Counted from the first letter of the stretch, positions 34,293-43,690 are shown. The stretch is 54,476 nt of DNA from Chitinophagales bacterium (GCA_015654695.1 JAATGJ010000075.1:1-54476), one strand, 5' to 3'. Made by a program: numbers and translations. The notes: a model not told the origin generated them from the letters alone.

Positions 34293-35411
34293 TTATTCCA
34301 GCTTCTCTATCTCAGCTTTTTTTTCATAGCTATAATAACTGCTGTAAAAAATAAAAATGGCCATGGTTAAGCAAACCAAAGCGATCATCCATTTCCAGGA
34401 TGATAAACTGAAAAATATCAATACCACCCATAACCCGAAAACCAATTGAAGAAATGATTCCATCGAAAAGTCTTCTGTATATAAAAGGCAGTGCAGCAAT
34501 AATAAGACAGATGGACCGGCCAGTATCATCCATGTATATTCCTCAATAGCATGCTGGTGCGTGGCGATTCCCTTCAACGCCCAAAACTCGGGAATCAATA
34601 GAATGAAGTAAACAATAAAAAGGGATACAATAGTTTGTACGGATTTTACAGGAAGGTTCCTGTAAAATGCCAGTCGCTTTTCAGTGAAATGATGATTTTT
34701 ATATACCAGCAGGCAATGCCCGGCTAATGAACTGATATAATACAACCATAATATCCTGTCATCAAAATAATCTTTTTCAAGGCGCGTGAGGCTATACAAT
34801 CCAAAAAAGGTCAGCAGTTTGGTGACCAGCAGCGCCAGGAACTGTTCATTAAAAACATAGCGCAGTAAAATAAAAGAAAATTTTGCCGGGAACTTTATTC
34901 TAAGCCAGGCCGGGAACAATGAAAACGTTTTTCCTTTTTCCAGGATAATAATGAAAAGAAACAGGGATAAAAAGCTAAGGAGTAAAATAGTTATTAGCAC
35001 ATATAAGCCCTGAGTAAGACGATTCTCCCTTATGGCAATAATAAAAATAAGGAAACCATATATCCAGACCGGTAAGAAAAGAATGGTTTGCAGGTAAGCC
35101 AGCGCCATACATCTTTTCTTCAGCGGAACAGATAAGAATTGCAATAAAAAACTATAAGCGTCTTTTTTTATGCAGGCAAAAAAGAAGTGGGCGGTTTTAA
35201 AAGCATACATCAACCAAACCCCGGCTGCTATCCAAAAGAAAAGATAAGATGATAAAATACTTTCCATAACGCTGTAATGGAAAATGAGTGCATCGGTCAA
35301 CGATGGCTGTGTGCCAAAAAGCAGGAAAAAACAAAAAAGGAAAAGCCCTGCGTTTTGACGGTAGTAGGGTGCCGCTACTGATTTTTGCAATATGGAAAAA
35401 AGAGGTTTCAT
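34293..35411 (-). CDS. ABC transporter permease-like membrane protein
   Basis: 372 residues from ATG 35411, one base after the ABC gene stop (TAG-C-ATG); a TTG 12 bases earlier would overlap it. About ten hydrophobic stretches run along the protein, with a short basic N-terminus (MKPLFSILQKSVAAPYYRQN). There is no recognisable family motif. By operon position it is the membrane partner of the ATPase gene, probably an exporter. The substrate is unknown and no substrate-binding protein gene is adjacent. Confidence 0.7.
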   Translation of the reverse strand: MKPLFSILQKSVAAPYYRQNAGLFLFCFFLLFGTQPSLTDALIFHYSVMESILSSYLFFWIAAGVWLMYAFKTAHFFFACIKKDAYSFLLQFLSVPLKKRCMALAYLQTILFLPVWIYGFLIFIIAIRENRLTQGLYVLITILLLSFLSLFLFIIILEKGKTFSLFPAWLRIKFPAKFSFILLRYVFNEQFLALLVTKLLTFFGLYSLTRLEKDYFDDRILWLYYISSLAGHCLLVYKNHHFTEKRLAFYRNLPVKSVQTIVSLFIVYFILLIPEFWALKGIATHQHAIEEYTWMILAGPSVLLLLHCLLYTEDFSMESFLQLVFGLWVVLIFFSLSSWKWMIALVCLTMAIFIFYSSYYSYEKKAEIEKLE

Positions 35412-35412
35412 G

Positions 35413-36048
35413 CTAGCGTGCAATCTGTTTTAATTCTTTGTCCTTTATCAAAAAAATGGCATCGAACGGAATCGAAGAAGTTTCAATATCATGATGGGAG
35501 GTAAGTAGAAAAGAGGTGCCTGATTTATATTTTTGATTAATGAGCCTGCAGAGTGATTCCTGTGTGGCTGTGTCCAATGTTGTTAAAGGTTCATCCAGTA
35601 ATATCCATTCAGGCTGTCCTATAAAGGCCAGTAATAAGGAAAGTTTTTTCAGCATACCACTGGAATAACTTCCGGTTGGATTGTTTAAATAGTTATCAAT
35701 GCCCAGTATTTCCTTCAGTTCTGTTATTTGTTGTTCAGCTCCTTTTTTTATGGAGCAAACAAAACGGGTAAGCTCTTCTCCTGTCAGAAATGCCGGGAAC
35801 TGCGGTTCGGCTTCCGCGTGATTTACCAGGTAGCGGTAATTAACAGGATTCTTTTTCAGGGAGACGGTATTGTTTACTATAATATCCCCTTTAAATGGCA
35901 GTAAACCGGCTATTGTCTTCAAAAGGGTTGACTTGCCGGCTCCATTGCTGCCTTTTAGCCAGTAAGTACCTCCTTGTAATTCCAGTTCAGGAATTGTAAA
36001 AACAAGATGATTGCTGTACGATTTGGAGATATTTTTCAGGGATAACAT
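35413..36048 (-). CDS. ABC transporter ATP-binding protein
   Basis: 211 residues. Walker A GSNGAGKST (33-41), ABC signature SYSSGMLKKLSLLLAF (about 127), Walker B WILLDEPL near 149, D-loop TTLDTATQ and H-loop Ser-His near TSHHD. Shorter than many homologues but complete. It starts 136 bases from rimO on the opposite strand. It forms a two-gene transcript with the permease-like gene and probably drives export from the cytosol or lipid bilayer. The perfect inverted repeat in the shared upstream region could regulate it. Confidence 0.93.
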   Translation of the reverse strand: MLSLKNISKSYSNHLVFTIPELELQGGTYWLKGSNGAGKSTLLKTIAGLLPFKGDIIVNNTVSLKKNPVNYRYLVNHAEAEPQFPAFLTGEELTRFVCSIKKGAEQQITELKEILGIDNYLNNPTGSYSSGMLKKLSLLLAFIGQPEWILLDEPLTTLDTATQESLCRLINQKYKSGTSFLLTSHHDIETSSIPFDAIFLIKDKELKQIAR

Positions 36049-36080
36049 GAGTTGTCAAATATCAATATTTTTGGGAATAG

Positions 36081-36138
36081 GGTTGCCAACCTTTACTGTT
36101 TTTGGCTATTTACTGAACAATTGTAAAGGTTGGCAACC
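36081..36138. promoter_or_regulatory. Perfect 16-bp inverted repeat between ABC and rimO genes
   Basis: ggttgccaacctttac (36081-36096) and gtaaaggttggcaacc (36123-36138) are exact reverse complements around 26 bases. Each arm itself contains a small palindrome, GGTTG-S-CAACC. The repeat lies between two divergent starts, so it could be an operator pair, or an mRNA hairpin for the ABC transcript. Confidence 0.6.
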
Positions 36139-36164
36139 GTTCGCAAAAATCAGTGATAACGGGT

Positions 36165-36172
36165 TACCTTTG
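36165..36172 (+). promoter_or_regulatory. Putative -7 promoter box of rimO (TACCTTTG)
   Basis: TACCTTTG fits TAnnTTTG and lies 11 bases before the rimO ATG at 36184, predicting a very short leader. Confidence 0.55.
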
Positions 36173-36183
36173 CCCGATAATTT

Positions 36184-37491
36184 ATGAAGACAAGAACACT
36201 TAAAAAGGATAAGGTTAATATCATCACTCTCGGGTGCAGCAAGAATATGGTGGATAGCGAAGTGCTGAGCGGCCAGTTGCTCGCCAATGATATTGATGTG
36301 GTGCATGAGAATAAAAAACTGGATCACAATATAGTGGTGGTGAACACCTGCGGATTTATAGAAAAAGCAAAAGAAGAAAGCATTAATACGATCCTTGACC
36401 AGGTGGAATTAAAAAGAAGGGGCAAAATTGATAAGGTATATGTAACAGGGTGCCTAAGCGAACGCTATAAAAGCAACCTTGAAACAGAAATACCTGAGGT
36501 GGACGCTTATTTTGGCACGATGGAATTGCCGCTGATATTAAAACAGTTTGAAGCGGATTATAAAATGGAATTGCTGGGCGAACGTTTACTGGCTACACCG
36601 AGGCATTATGCATACATGAAAATATCTGAAGGCTGCAACCGTACCTGTTCTTTTTGCGCTATTCCATTAATGCGGGGCCAGCATGTCAGCAAACCGATAG
36701 AAGAATTGGTGAAAGAAGCGGAAGGTTTAGTGAAGAAAGGAGTAAGAGAAGTCATGCTTATTGCACAGGAGCTTACCTATTACGGCCTGGATATTTATAA
36801 AAAAAGAATGTTGCCTGATCTTTTGCACCGCCTCGCTGATGTAAAAGGTTTGGAGTGGATACGATTGCATTATGCATACCCGTCTAAATTCCCGTTGGAG
36901 ATACTGGATGTAATGCGTGAGCGGGATAATATCTGCAACTATCTTGATATGCCATTGCAACATGCCGCCAACAATATGCTAAAAGCCATGAAGCGACAGA
37001 TCACAAGAGAAGAAATGGAAGAACTAATAGTTGCTATCCGTGAAAAAGTACCGGGGATTTGTTTGCGTACCACTTTGATAGCGGGCTTTCCCGGCGAAAC
37101 ATTGGATGATATTGAAGAGCTGAAATTATTTTTACAGCAACAGCGCTTTGACAGGGTGGGCATTTTCACTTATTCCCATGAAGAAGGCACGAGTGGTTAT
37201 GCACTGACGGATGATGTGCCGCAGGAGGAAAAAGACAGGAGGGCGCAGGAAGTAATGGAAGTGCAGCAGGAAATTTCTTTTGAAAAAAACCAGGAGAAAA
37301 TCGGGAAGATATTTAAAGTCCTTATTGATAAAAAAGAAGCGGGCCGTTACTTAGGCCGTACTGAATTTGACAGCGTGGAAGTGGACAATGAAGTGGTCAT
37401 TCATGCTGCAAAAAAATTACCTGTGGGTGAATTCGTAAATGTAAGAATTACCAAAGCGTATGATTATGACCTGGAAGGAGAAGTTGAATAA
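36184..37491 (+). CDS. rimO: Ribosomal protein S12 methylthiotransferase
   Basis: 435 residues. Radical-SAM enzyme that adds a methylthio group to an Asp of ribosomal protein S12. The N-terminal UPF0004 domain has the first cluster Cys in ITLGCSKN (about 18) and VVNTCGFI (about 54). The radical-SAM triad is CNRTCSFC at residues 151-158, followed by RGQHVSKPIEEL. The TRAM domain at the end (about 375-435, AGRYLGRTEFDSVEVDNEV) binds RNA or protein. The sequence order fits RimO and not MiaB. Adjacent to the translation-related block and probably transcribed from its own promoter. Confidence 0.96.
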   Translation: MKTRTLKKDKVNIITLGCSKNMVDSEVLSGQLLANDIDVVHENKKLDHNIVVVNTCGFIEKAKEESINTILDQVELKRRGKIDKVYVTGCLSERYKSNLETEIPEVDAYFGTMELPLILKQFEADYKMELLGERLLATPRHYAYMKISEGCNRTCSFCAIPLMRGQHVSKPIEELVKEAEGLVKKGVREVMLIAQELTYYGLDIYKKRMLPDLLHRLADVKGLEWIRLHYAYPSKFPLEILDVMRERDNICNYLDMPLQHAANNMLKAMKRQITREEMEELIVAIREKVPGICLRTTLIAGFPGETLDDIEELKLFLQQQRFDRVGIFTYSHEEGTSGYALTDDVPQEEKDRRAQEVMEVQQEISFEKNQEKIGKIFKVLIDKKEAGRYLGRTEFDSVEVDNEVVIHAAKKLPVGEFVNVRITKAYDYDLEGEVE

Positions 37492-37690
37492 AGGTTTCCC
37501 TTTTCCGAAAAAGTACGACGGATAATTTGAACAAGAAAAAAAATGTTCAGCCATTCTTTCATAGTTATTTAATGCACTGGATATCTTCAAAACCAGGGGT
37601 GCCATTTTTACGAAATGACTTTTTTGCTATCAATGCCCTGCGAAGTATAAAAAACAACCCAAATCATTATCTTAGGCCAAAGTATTTTCG

Positions 37691-39763
37691 ATGACTGATG
37701 ATAAATACATTTTCCTGAATCGTGATCTTAGTTGGCTCAGTTTTAATCATCGTGTATTAATGGAAGCCGCAGATGAAACTGTTCCCCTGTACAGCCGGAT
37801 TTCATTTCTGTCTATCTTTTCTTCCAATCTTGATGAGTTTTTCCGGGTCAGGATGCCCGCAATATTTGCTTTTAGCGGAATTACATTAAAAAAAATAGCC
37901 ATCGCTGACGAATACCCCATGGACCTGGTACAGCAGGTGCAAAGTACCATATACAAACAATTGGAAGAGTATGGCCAGATTCTTACGGCGCATATTTTAC
38001 CGGCGTTGAAAAAGGAACATATTTGTTTATATTACGGCCAGGCCATTCACCCGGCACATGATGAAGCCATCCGGGAATATTTTTTATCCCGCGTATTATC
38101 TTTTCTGCAGCCGGTCATGCTGAGAAAAGAAAACCAGGCTCATGTTTTTTTAGAAAATAATGCACTGTATTTTATCGTGAGTATGGAAGCGGCTGATCAG
38201 CCAGGTAAAAAAGTAATAGCCTTACTCAACATCCCGTCAGATCATTTGCCGCGTTTTCTTGAATTACCTGTAATAAATGAAGAGTATCACATTCTTTTTC
38301 TTGATGATGTGGTACGTGAGAACTTAAGCGGGGTTTTTCCGGGCTTCACTATACGAGGCGCCTACGGCATAAAAATGACACGTAATGCGGAAATGAATAT
38401 TGAAGATGAATTTACCGGCGATATAGCAGACAAGATAGAAAAGCAATTAGAGAAGAGAGATGATGGGCATGCCACCCGTTTATTGGTTGATAAAGCTATA
38501 CCACAGGATATAAAACACTTTGTTCAAAAATATTTTAATTTGCATGCGCAGGAGATGGCGGAAGGCGGCCGCTATCATAACCTGAAAGATCTTAGCCACC
38601 TGCCTGATCCAACAAAGGGTAAACTTGCTTTTCCAAAATGGTCTGCCGCGCCCCATCACGGTTTTAGTAATCAGCGTTCCATTTTTCACAGTATTGAGGA
38701 AAGGGAACAGTTGCTGCACCTGCCTTATCATTCGTATAATTATATCCTCCGATTTTTTAATGAAGCAGCCATTAATCCTACGGTAAAAGAAATTTATGTA
38801 ACACTGTACCGGGTAGCGGCTGATTCACATATAGTGAATGCACTGATCAGCGCCGCCAAAAATGGTAAGAAGATAACCGTGTTCGTAGAACTGAAAGCAA
38901 GGTTTGATGAAGCCAATAACCTGAAATGGAGTAAGAAGATGAAAGCCGCGGGTATTAAAATTATCAACAGCATACCTGGCCTGAAAGTGCATGCCAAAGT
39001 AGCCCTGGTAAAACGATGGGAGAATAAAAAATGGAAAGATTATTCTTTTATGGCTACAGGAAACTTCAATGAGACTACAGGGCGTTTTTATACTGATCAT
39101 GTTTTTTTTACTTCCAACCCTGGGTTTAGCCTGGAACTGGAAATGTTATTTACCTATCTGCAATCACGGATACAGCCTGTTGATTATGGCCACATAGAAT
39201 TCAATCACCTGCTGGTATCCCAATTCAATATGATAAAGCGTTTCAATAAGCTAATAGATAATGAAATCAAAAATGCGGAGAAAGGTTTGCCTTCCGGGAT
39301 TATTATCAAACTGAATAACCTGCAGGAGCGGGGTATGATAACCCGGCTATACAACGCCAGCCAATCAGGCGTAACTGTGCAACTGCTTGTTCGTAGTATC
39401 TGTTGCCTTGCACCGGGTGTAGTAAAGCAAAGCGAGAATATTACCGTGCGCCGTATAGTTGACCGCTATCTGGAACATGCCAGGATATTTATATTTCATA
39501 ATAACGGTGAACCGTTATACTTTATGGGCAGTGCTGACTGGATGAACCGCAACCTGCACAGCCGCATTGAAGTGGTGTTTCCCGTATATGATAAAAAATT
39601 ACAGGATGAACTTGGCCACATACTGCAATTGCAGTTGAGTGATAATTGTAAAGCAGTTCATGTAAATGAACAATTAATCAACGAACGGGTTCCGGTCAAT
39701 GACAAAGCCGCCTTAGCGGCGCAGCAAAGCATCTATGAATATATAAAAGGAATGGAATACTGA
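37691..39763 (+). CDS. ppk1: Polyphosphate kinase
   Basis: 690 residues. PPK1 transfers the gamma-phosphate of ATP to growing polyphosphate, reversibly. Domains in order: N-terminal RDLSWLSFNHRVLMEA, middle domain, C1 with GLKVHAKVALVKR carrying the autophosphorylated His, ATGNFNETTGRFYTDH, and C2 with YLEHARIFIF and MGSADWMNRNLHSRIEV. The pattern and length fit a complete enzyme on the inner face of the membrane. No exopolyphosphatase gene adjoins it. Preceded by 199 bases with no strong promoter match. Confidence 0.96.
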   Translation: MTDDKYIFLNRDLSWLSFNHRVLMEAADETVPLYSRISFLSIFSSNLDEFFRVRMPAIFAFSGITLKKIAIADEYPMDLVQQVQSTIYKQLEEYGQILTAHILPALKKEHICLYYGQAIHPAHDEAIREYFLSRVLSFLQPVMLRKENQAHVFLENNALYFIVSMEAADQPGKKVIALLNIPSDHLPRFLELPVINEEYHILFLDDVVRENLSGVFPGFTIRGAYGIKMTRNAEMNIEDEFTGDIADKIEKQLEKRDDGHATRLLVDKAIPQDIKHFVQKYFNLHAQEMAEGGRYHNLKDLSHLPDPTKGKLAFPKWSAAPHHGFSNQRSIFHSIEEREQLLHLPYHSYNYILRFFNEAAINPTVKEIYVTLYRVAADSHIVNALISAAKNGKKITVFVELKARFDEANNLKWSKKMKAAGIKIINSIPGLKVHAKVALVKRWENKKWKDYSFMATGNFNETTGRFYTDHVFFTSNPGFSLELEMLFTYLQSRIQPVDYGHIEFNHLLVSQFNMIKRFNKLIDNEIKNAEKGLPSGIIIKLNNLQERGMITRLYNASQSGVTVQLLVRSICCLAPGVVKQSENITVRRIVDRYLEHARIFIFHNNGEPLYFMGSADWMNRNLHSRIEVVFPVYDKKLQDELGHILQLQLSDNCKAVHVNEQLINERVPVNDKAALAAQQSIYEYIKGMEY

Positions 39764-39787
39764 AATGACCCGCAGTTACCTGATTAT

Positions 39788-40528
39788 TCATTTTAGATAC
39801 GCATTCGGAACATTTCCCGGGGTATAATCAATCCCGTAAGCATGGTTCAATAAAACAGTTACCACTTTCGAAATGGTCACTTCGTTTCTATGCATCTGCG
39901 GAAGTAATCCCATCATAGCATAACTAACCGGGTTAACCGAAGGTATCAGTGTTTCCCATTCATAGCCTTTGCCCCATATCAATCCGCGAACTGTTATTGC
40001 CAGGTCAGCGGCATGGGAGAGCAGGAAGTTCATCATCTCCGCGGACTGATCAGAATTTTGATTAACGGTATGGAAAATAGCTGTCTGTCCGCCAAATCCA
40101 TTTTCATCCATACCAGCCTTTGCATTGATAGCGGCTCCGTGTTTTACCAATACTTCAGCGCAGGCTGCATGATTAAATTCGGCGCAGATATGCAGGAGTG
40201 GAGCTTCATATAATGGAGTATAGGCGCAGCGCAGCGTATATTTTTTGACAACAGCTTTGGGATCGTGGGTTAATAGCCGGTCAAGTGTATCAGCATCATT
40301 TAGCAGCACGGAAAGCAGTACTTCATCATCCAACTTCAAGCCGTGATCAACAAAGACCTTTACACAATCTTTGAAGCGGGAGGTCCTTGTATATTCACTG
40401 GTCAGTTCGTAAATAAGCGGCTCATTTCTATAAAGATCATTGGGGCTTATACCGTGGGCAAAACAATCTTTTATCCCGTCAACAGCATGAAGTTCGATCT
40501 GTTCAATAAGTTTATGAAGATAGTTCAT
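39788..40528 (-). CDS. Ankyrin-repeat protein
   Basis: 246 residues, cytosolic. Ankyrin-like units include RCAYTPLYEAPLLHICAEFN, then AACAEVLVKHGAAINAKAGM (about 105-145), the latter carrying the LLxxGAxxN-type turn, and NFLLSHAADLAITVRG further on. Other segments are divergent (VFVDHGLKLDDEVLLSVLLN), so about five repeats are likely. It would serve as a protein-binding scaffold; partners unknown. No signal peptide. Confidence 0.82.
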   Translation of the reverse strand: MNYLHKLIEQIELHAVDGIKDCFAHGISPNDLYRNEPLIYELTSEYTRTSRFKDCVKVFVDHGLKLDDEVLLSVLLNDADTLDRLLTHDPKAVVKKYTLRCAYTPLYEAPLLHICAEFNHAACAEVLVKHGAAINAKAGMDENGFGGQTAIFHTVNQNSDQSAEMMNFLLSHAADLAITVRGLIWGKGYEWETLIPSVNPVSYAMMGLLPQMHRNEVTISKVVTVLLNHAYGIDYTPGNVPNAYLK

Positions 40529-40545
40529 GGTTATCCCGTTCGTAA

Positions 40546-40905
40546 TTAAACCAGGTCCTGCATAATAAAGATGGCATTGTTATTCAGGTCGTAAAAACCA
40601 AATTCGCTGGTGTACCAGGCAGTCCTGGGGATAAGTTTTCCAGCGGAAACTGTACCTCTTTCGACAAATTCATCAAATACAATTTTTACATCATTGACTG
40701 ATATCCTGATCACCGATCCGCCCAGCAAAGGATCATCTTCTGTATCCGCATGCCATTGTAAATGGATAGATTGGCCATCGCGGTGAAGTACTGCATACAT
40801 GGTATCCGCAAACACAGGTTCAAATCCTGTTTTGTCTTTATACCATGCCACATCCCTGGCCAGGTCTGATGATGGTAAGACTGGAATGATCTGTTGAAAA
40901 CTCAT
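40546..40905 (-). CDS. VOC-superfamily protein
   Basis: 119 residues: MSFQQIIPVLPSSDLARDVA, then WYKDKTGFEPVFADTMYAVL, the classic first module, and a second module ending FGFYDLNNNAIFIMQDL. His50-type metal ligand (SIHLQWHAD) is present, and Glu of the C-terminal module is replaced. The family covers glyoxalases, dioxygenases and bleomycin-binding proteins; function undetermined. It is 17 bases from the ankyrin gene on the same strand and may share its transcript. Confidence 0.85.
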   Translation of the reverse strand: MSFQQIIPVLPSSDLARDVAWYKDKTGFEPVFADTMYAVLHRDGQSIHLQWHADTEDDPLLGGSVIRISVNDVKIVFDEFVERGTVSAGKLIPRTAWYTSEFGFYDLNNNAIFIMQDLV

Positions 40906-41058
40906 GAGCTCCGGCTTTCTTAGTATCCGAAGTTAGTAAGAATTATGTACAGAAATTTTTAGCTATGGAAGGACACATAGCCCGGCATAACCGGCCATCC
41001 TGCCTGCAAAATAGCGGGATCCGCTGTTTTTATTGGTAAAAGGAAACATTGAATCACC

Positions 41059-41454
41059 TCAATCGTGCATATTGAGAAAAACCATTTTATTGCTTATGGT
41101 ATAACTGATATCAACGGTCATCTCAACCGGGCCGGCTGTGCCGAAGTAGGATATCCTGATCTCGGATTGCGAAGGCAGGGTTTTAATGCAATCAAAACAA
41201 AGGACGGTGGCGCCGGTGCCGCATTGCTGCCTGATGATACTGACCAATTTGTTTAGGTTTTGCTCAGAATAGGTTTGTGAAGGAAGGCTGCTGATGAATT
41301 TAGTGATGACTGACTTTACTTCTTCTTTGTTAGCCGTGGTAATACCATTTTGTAAACGCTGGCAATCAGCCTGGTCTATCTTTTCTTTTTTACAGGCAGC
41401 CAGTATAAGAAGCCCGGCCATAGTAAAGAATAAAATGTTCTTTTTTCGCATCAT
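41059..41454 (-). CDS. Hypothetical small lipoprotein
   Basis: 131 residues with a lipoprotein signal (MMRKKNILFFTMAGLLILAA, Cys at residue 21) followed by KKEKIDQADCQR. Three further Cys occur, two close together (RQQCGTGATVLCFDC), which may form disulfides. The C-terminal region alternates strands (IRISYFGTAGPVEMTVDISY). Unknown function; likely inner leaflet of the outer membrane or surface. 228 bases separate it from the next gene, with nothing recognisable. Confidence 0.75.
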   Translation of the reverse strand: MMRKKNILFFTMAGLLILAACKKEKIDQADCQRLQNGITTANKEEVKSVITKFISSLPSQTYSEQNLNKLVSIIRQQCGTGATVLCFDCIKTLPSQSEIRISYFGTAGPVEMTVDISYTISNKMVFLNMHD

Positions 41455-41682
41455 TTTATTTTGACTGACAACCCGTATTAGGAAAACGTTGCCTGGCCTA
41501 TGAAGATTTAGAAAAGAGAATCTGCCGCCATGTAAAGGTCAGCAAACAATAACTAAATATTATATTTTACAGCGGGCTTCTTTATGATGACTTCCGGCTA
41601 CCGTTCTTATTATTGTGTGTTAGGAATTCTTTGCTGAAATGCTTGCCTGCAAATGGCCCCTGTTTCTTTTATGCCAAAATGG

Positions 41683-42228
41683 TCACAAGTCATCTTCAGC
41701 CATAGAAACATAATCCGGGGCATTATTTATTTTCTGTCGTAAAAGTAAGTTCAATTGTGCTGCATGATGTTGAACATGCCGCAAGTTGTAAAATAAGATA
41801 TCCAGAACTGAATACTTTAGTGCGTCAGAACCCGATAATGCAAGATACATGGGTCCGGACTTATCTATCCAGGGGGCATTTAATTTTTCCTCTGTCAGTC
41901 CGGCAATTAACTTACGGAGTTTTTCCCGGCTTAATTGCATGTAATCAATCAGTTCTTGTTTACTATAAATTCTGTCAGGTACTACATCGTCTATTGCTTT
42001 TTTTGGTATATGGGCTGGTTCTGTAAGGGTGAAGGGTAGTGGTACAGAAAAGTTTTTAGGAGGAATTGTCAGGTAATAATCCAGGAATACCAGGCAATGA
42101 TAGGCGTTATAAAAAAACTTTTTGTCGGTATTCCAGTACTCTTCCGGCCATAGGGTTATTGCATTTTTAAGCATGTCAATACTTGCTGCGAAATGTTTCC
42201 ACAAACTTTGTTTTAAGGAATTAATCAT
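41683..42228 (-). CDS. DinB-family protein
   Basis: 181 residues. The four-helix DinB bundle is suggested by the N-terminal SLWKHFAASIDMLKNAITLW, His in NAYHCLVFLDYYL (about 44) and the C-terminal pair in LRHVQHHAAQLNLLL (about 155-160), as metal ligands. The last helix is followed by a short tail. Substrate unknown. Divergent from the small membrane protein gene at 42338. Confidence 0.85.
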   Translation of the reverse strand: MINSLKQSLWKHFAASIDMLKNAITLWPEEYWNTDKKFFYNAYHCLVFLDYYLTIPPKNFSVPLPFTLTEPAHIPKKAIDDVVPDRIYSKQELIDYMQLSREKLRKLIAGLTEEKLNAPWIDKSGPMYLALSGSDALKYSVLDILFYNLRHVQHHAAQLNLLLRQKINNAPDYVSMAEDDL

Positions 42229-42278
42229 GTTTTTGCATTATGTGTTGGAAAAGTGGAGGAATAATTTTTTACTCATTT

Positions 42279-42311
42279 ACTTTGAAATGCAAAGTACTTT
42301 GTGTACGTTTG
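42279..42311 (+). promoter_or_regulatory. Bacteroidota promoter with overlapping ACTTTG palindrome
   Basis: TTTG (42281-42284), 19 bases, then TACGTTTG (42304-42311): a full -33/-7 match. ACTTTG-N5-CAAAGT (42279-42295) overlaps the -33 box, followed by a third ACTTTG (42296-42301). A dyad across the -33 element is where a repressor would bind. The start codon is 26 bases downstream. Confidence 0.7.
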
Positions 42312-42337
42312 TAATACAAAATAAACAACAACCATTT

Positions 42338-42628
42338 ATGATTAAACAGAACAAAAGACTTACCGGTATTCTGCTCACAGTAGCGCTTCTCTTGCTCATA
42401 CCATTAATAGCAATGCTGTTCACAGATGAAGTGAAATGGACTCTATCCGATTTTGTTGTCGCTGGTGTCCTGCTTTTCGGCACTGGTCTCCTCTGCGAGC
42501 TTGTAATGAGGAAGGTCAGCAAAACCGGGCACCGCATCGCCATTTGCGTAACTCTCCTGGCAGTGCTCCTCCTAGTTTGGTTAGAACTGGCCGTCGGCAT
42601 CTTTGGGACACCGTTCGGCGGGCAGTAG
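42338..42628 (+). CDS. Small membrane protein with three helices
   Basis: 96 residues from ATG 42338, which follows the promoter above; an upstream frame opening at 42122 would run through the promoter and is not used. Helices at about 9-27 (LTGILLTVALLLLIPLIAML), 38-57 (FVVAGVLLFGTGLLCELVM) and 66-85 (IAICVTLLAVLLLVWLELAV). Very short loops with one Arg/Lys cluster (RKVSKTGHR). No family recognised. Confidence 0.8.
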   Translation: MIKQNKRLTGILLTVALLLLIPLIAMLFTDEVKWTLSDFVVAGVLLFGTGLLCELVMRKVSKTGHRIAICVTLLAVLLLVWLELAVGIFGTPFGGQ

Positions 42629-42790
42629 ACAGTAAAATCATGAAAAGACGACATAGGACATCAAACATAGTGATGCCAAAGTTTCTGTAATGAGATTTCC
42701 TGTATGTTTTCAGCAGCTACATCTTAGTTTAAGACCGGCGGCGAATACAATTCGACGCCACGTCTTAATACCAAACTGTTGTGTGCAGCA

Positions 42791-43561
42791 TTACTGATTT
42801 TCGTACCACTCTAAAATATAATCGGCTACCTTTTCCCAACCTGGTTCCCCGCAAAGGAAATGACTTTTGCCGTCAAATATCTTTACATCCACGCGACTAT
42901 TTGCATCCTTATACCTCCCGGCTATTGTTTGTGTAAGATTGGTTGGAAAAATATGATCGCTGCCACCACCCACAAACAAAATGGGTGCGTGGGGTTTTTT
43001 AAAATCTATATTTGAAAAAGAATTTAAAACTAATTGACGACTGACCTTATAGCTTTCAGGTACGGCGAATTTTTCAAAAGCTTTTTCTTTCTCTGCAGCG
43101 GGTATGGTATTGAAGAATGCATAATCGTACCATTTACGGCTACCCATGAAATATTTTTTAAAAGAAAAAAATCCAAAGGCCGGTAACACAGTTTTAAGTG
43201 TTTGAAACGGTGGAAAAACATTTTTCGGTGGCGCTCCATCAATGCTTACTCCGGCTGCCGCTTTTCCCATTTCTACCAGTTTCAGCGCCGCCATTCCTGC
43301 CATGGAGTGGCCAATAATCAATGGCTTTTCAGGTAAGGAATCTATCAGTTGAGCGATATTGTTGACAACATCAATGAACCCCGTTTTAATAAGGTCAGGA
43401 TGAACTTTTGCTCTCAGCTCAGCAGGATCACCTTCGTGCCCCGGGTTTGCAGGTGTATAAACTTTATAGCCTTTTTGTTCATAGTGGCTTTTCCATTCTG
43501 CCCAGCTGCTGTTGTTCACAAAATTTCCGTGAATCAGTACGATGGTTTTTGATTTTGTCAT
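42791..43561 (-). CDS. Alpha/beta-hydrolase
   Basis: 256 residues, no signal peptide, so cytosolic. The oxyanion/HG region is IVLIHGNFVNNSSWAEW, the nucleophile Ser is in IIGHSMAGMAAL (about residue 101), the acid Asp in FVGGGSDHIFP (about 203), and the base His in GKSHFLCGE (about 236). A lid of helices lies between residues 125 and 185. Substrate unknown; similar proteins hydrolyse esters, lactones or epoxides. Single gene. Confidence 0.92.
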   Translation of the reverse strand: MTKSKTIVLIHGNFVNNSSWAEWKSHYEQKGYKVYTPANPGHEGDPAELRAKVHPDLIKTGFIDVVNNIAQLIDSLPEKPLIIGHSMAGMAALKLVEMGKAAAGVSIDGAPPKNVFPPFQTLKTVLPAFGFFSFKKYFMGSRKWYDYAFFNTIPAAEKEKAFEKFAVPESYKVSRQLVLNSFSNIDFKKPHAPILFVGGGSDHIFPTNLTQTIAGRYKDANSRVDVKIFDGKSHFLCGEPGWEKVADYILEWYENQ

Positions 43562-43586
43562 AATTATTTATGTTTTGAGGTGGAAA

Positions 43587-43690
43587 CCAAATGTAATTAA
43601 TTTTCAACCTGAAGGAACAAATCACCGTAACAAGTAATGAAAAAATTTCAGACCCTTCCTTTTCAGCAAACTAAGCACCCATTCTTTTTT
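43587..43690. repeat. Diverged direct repeat, left copy (decayed 3' end of a LytTR regulator gene)
   Basis: About 100 bases align with 44239-44342. They include the reverse-strand codons KKEWVLSLL of the response regulator's C-terminus; here the frame reads KKEWVLSLLKRKG and continues past the regulator's stop position. Confidence 0.85.

Noticed and set aside
34293-35423. TTG start at 35423 for the permease-like gene
   Set aside because: ATG 35411 follows the ABC gene stop by one base and needs no overlap.
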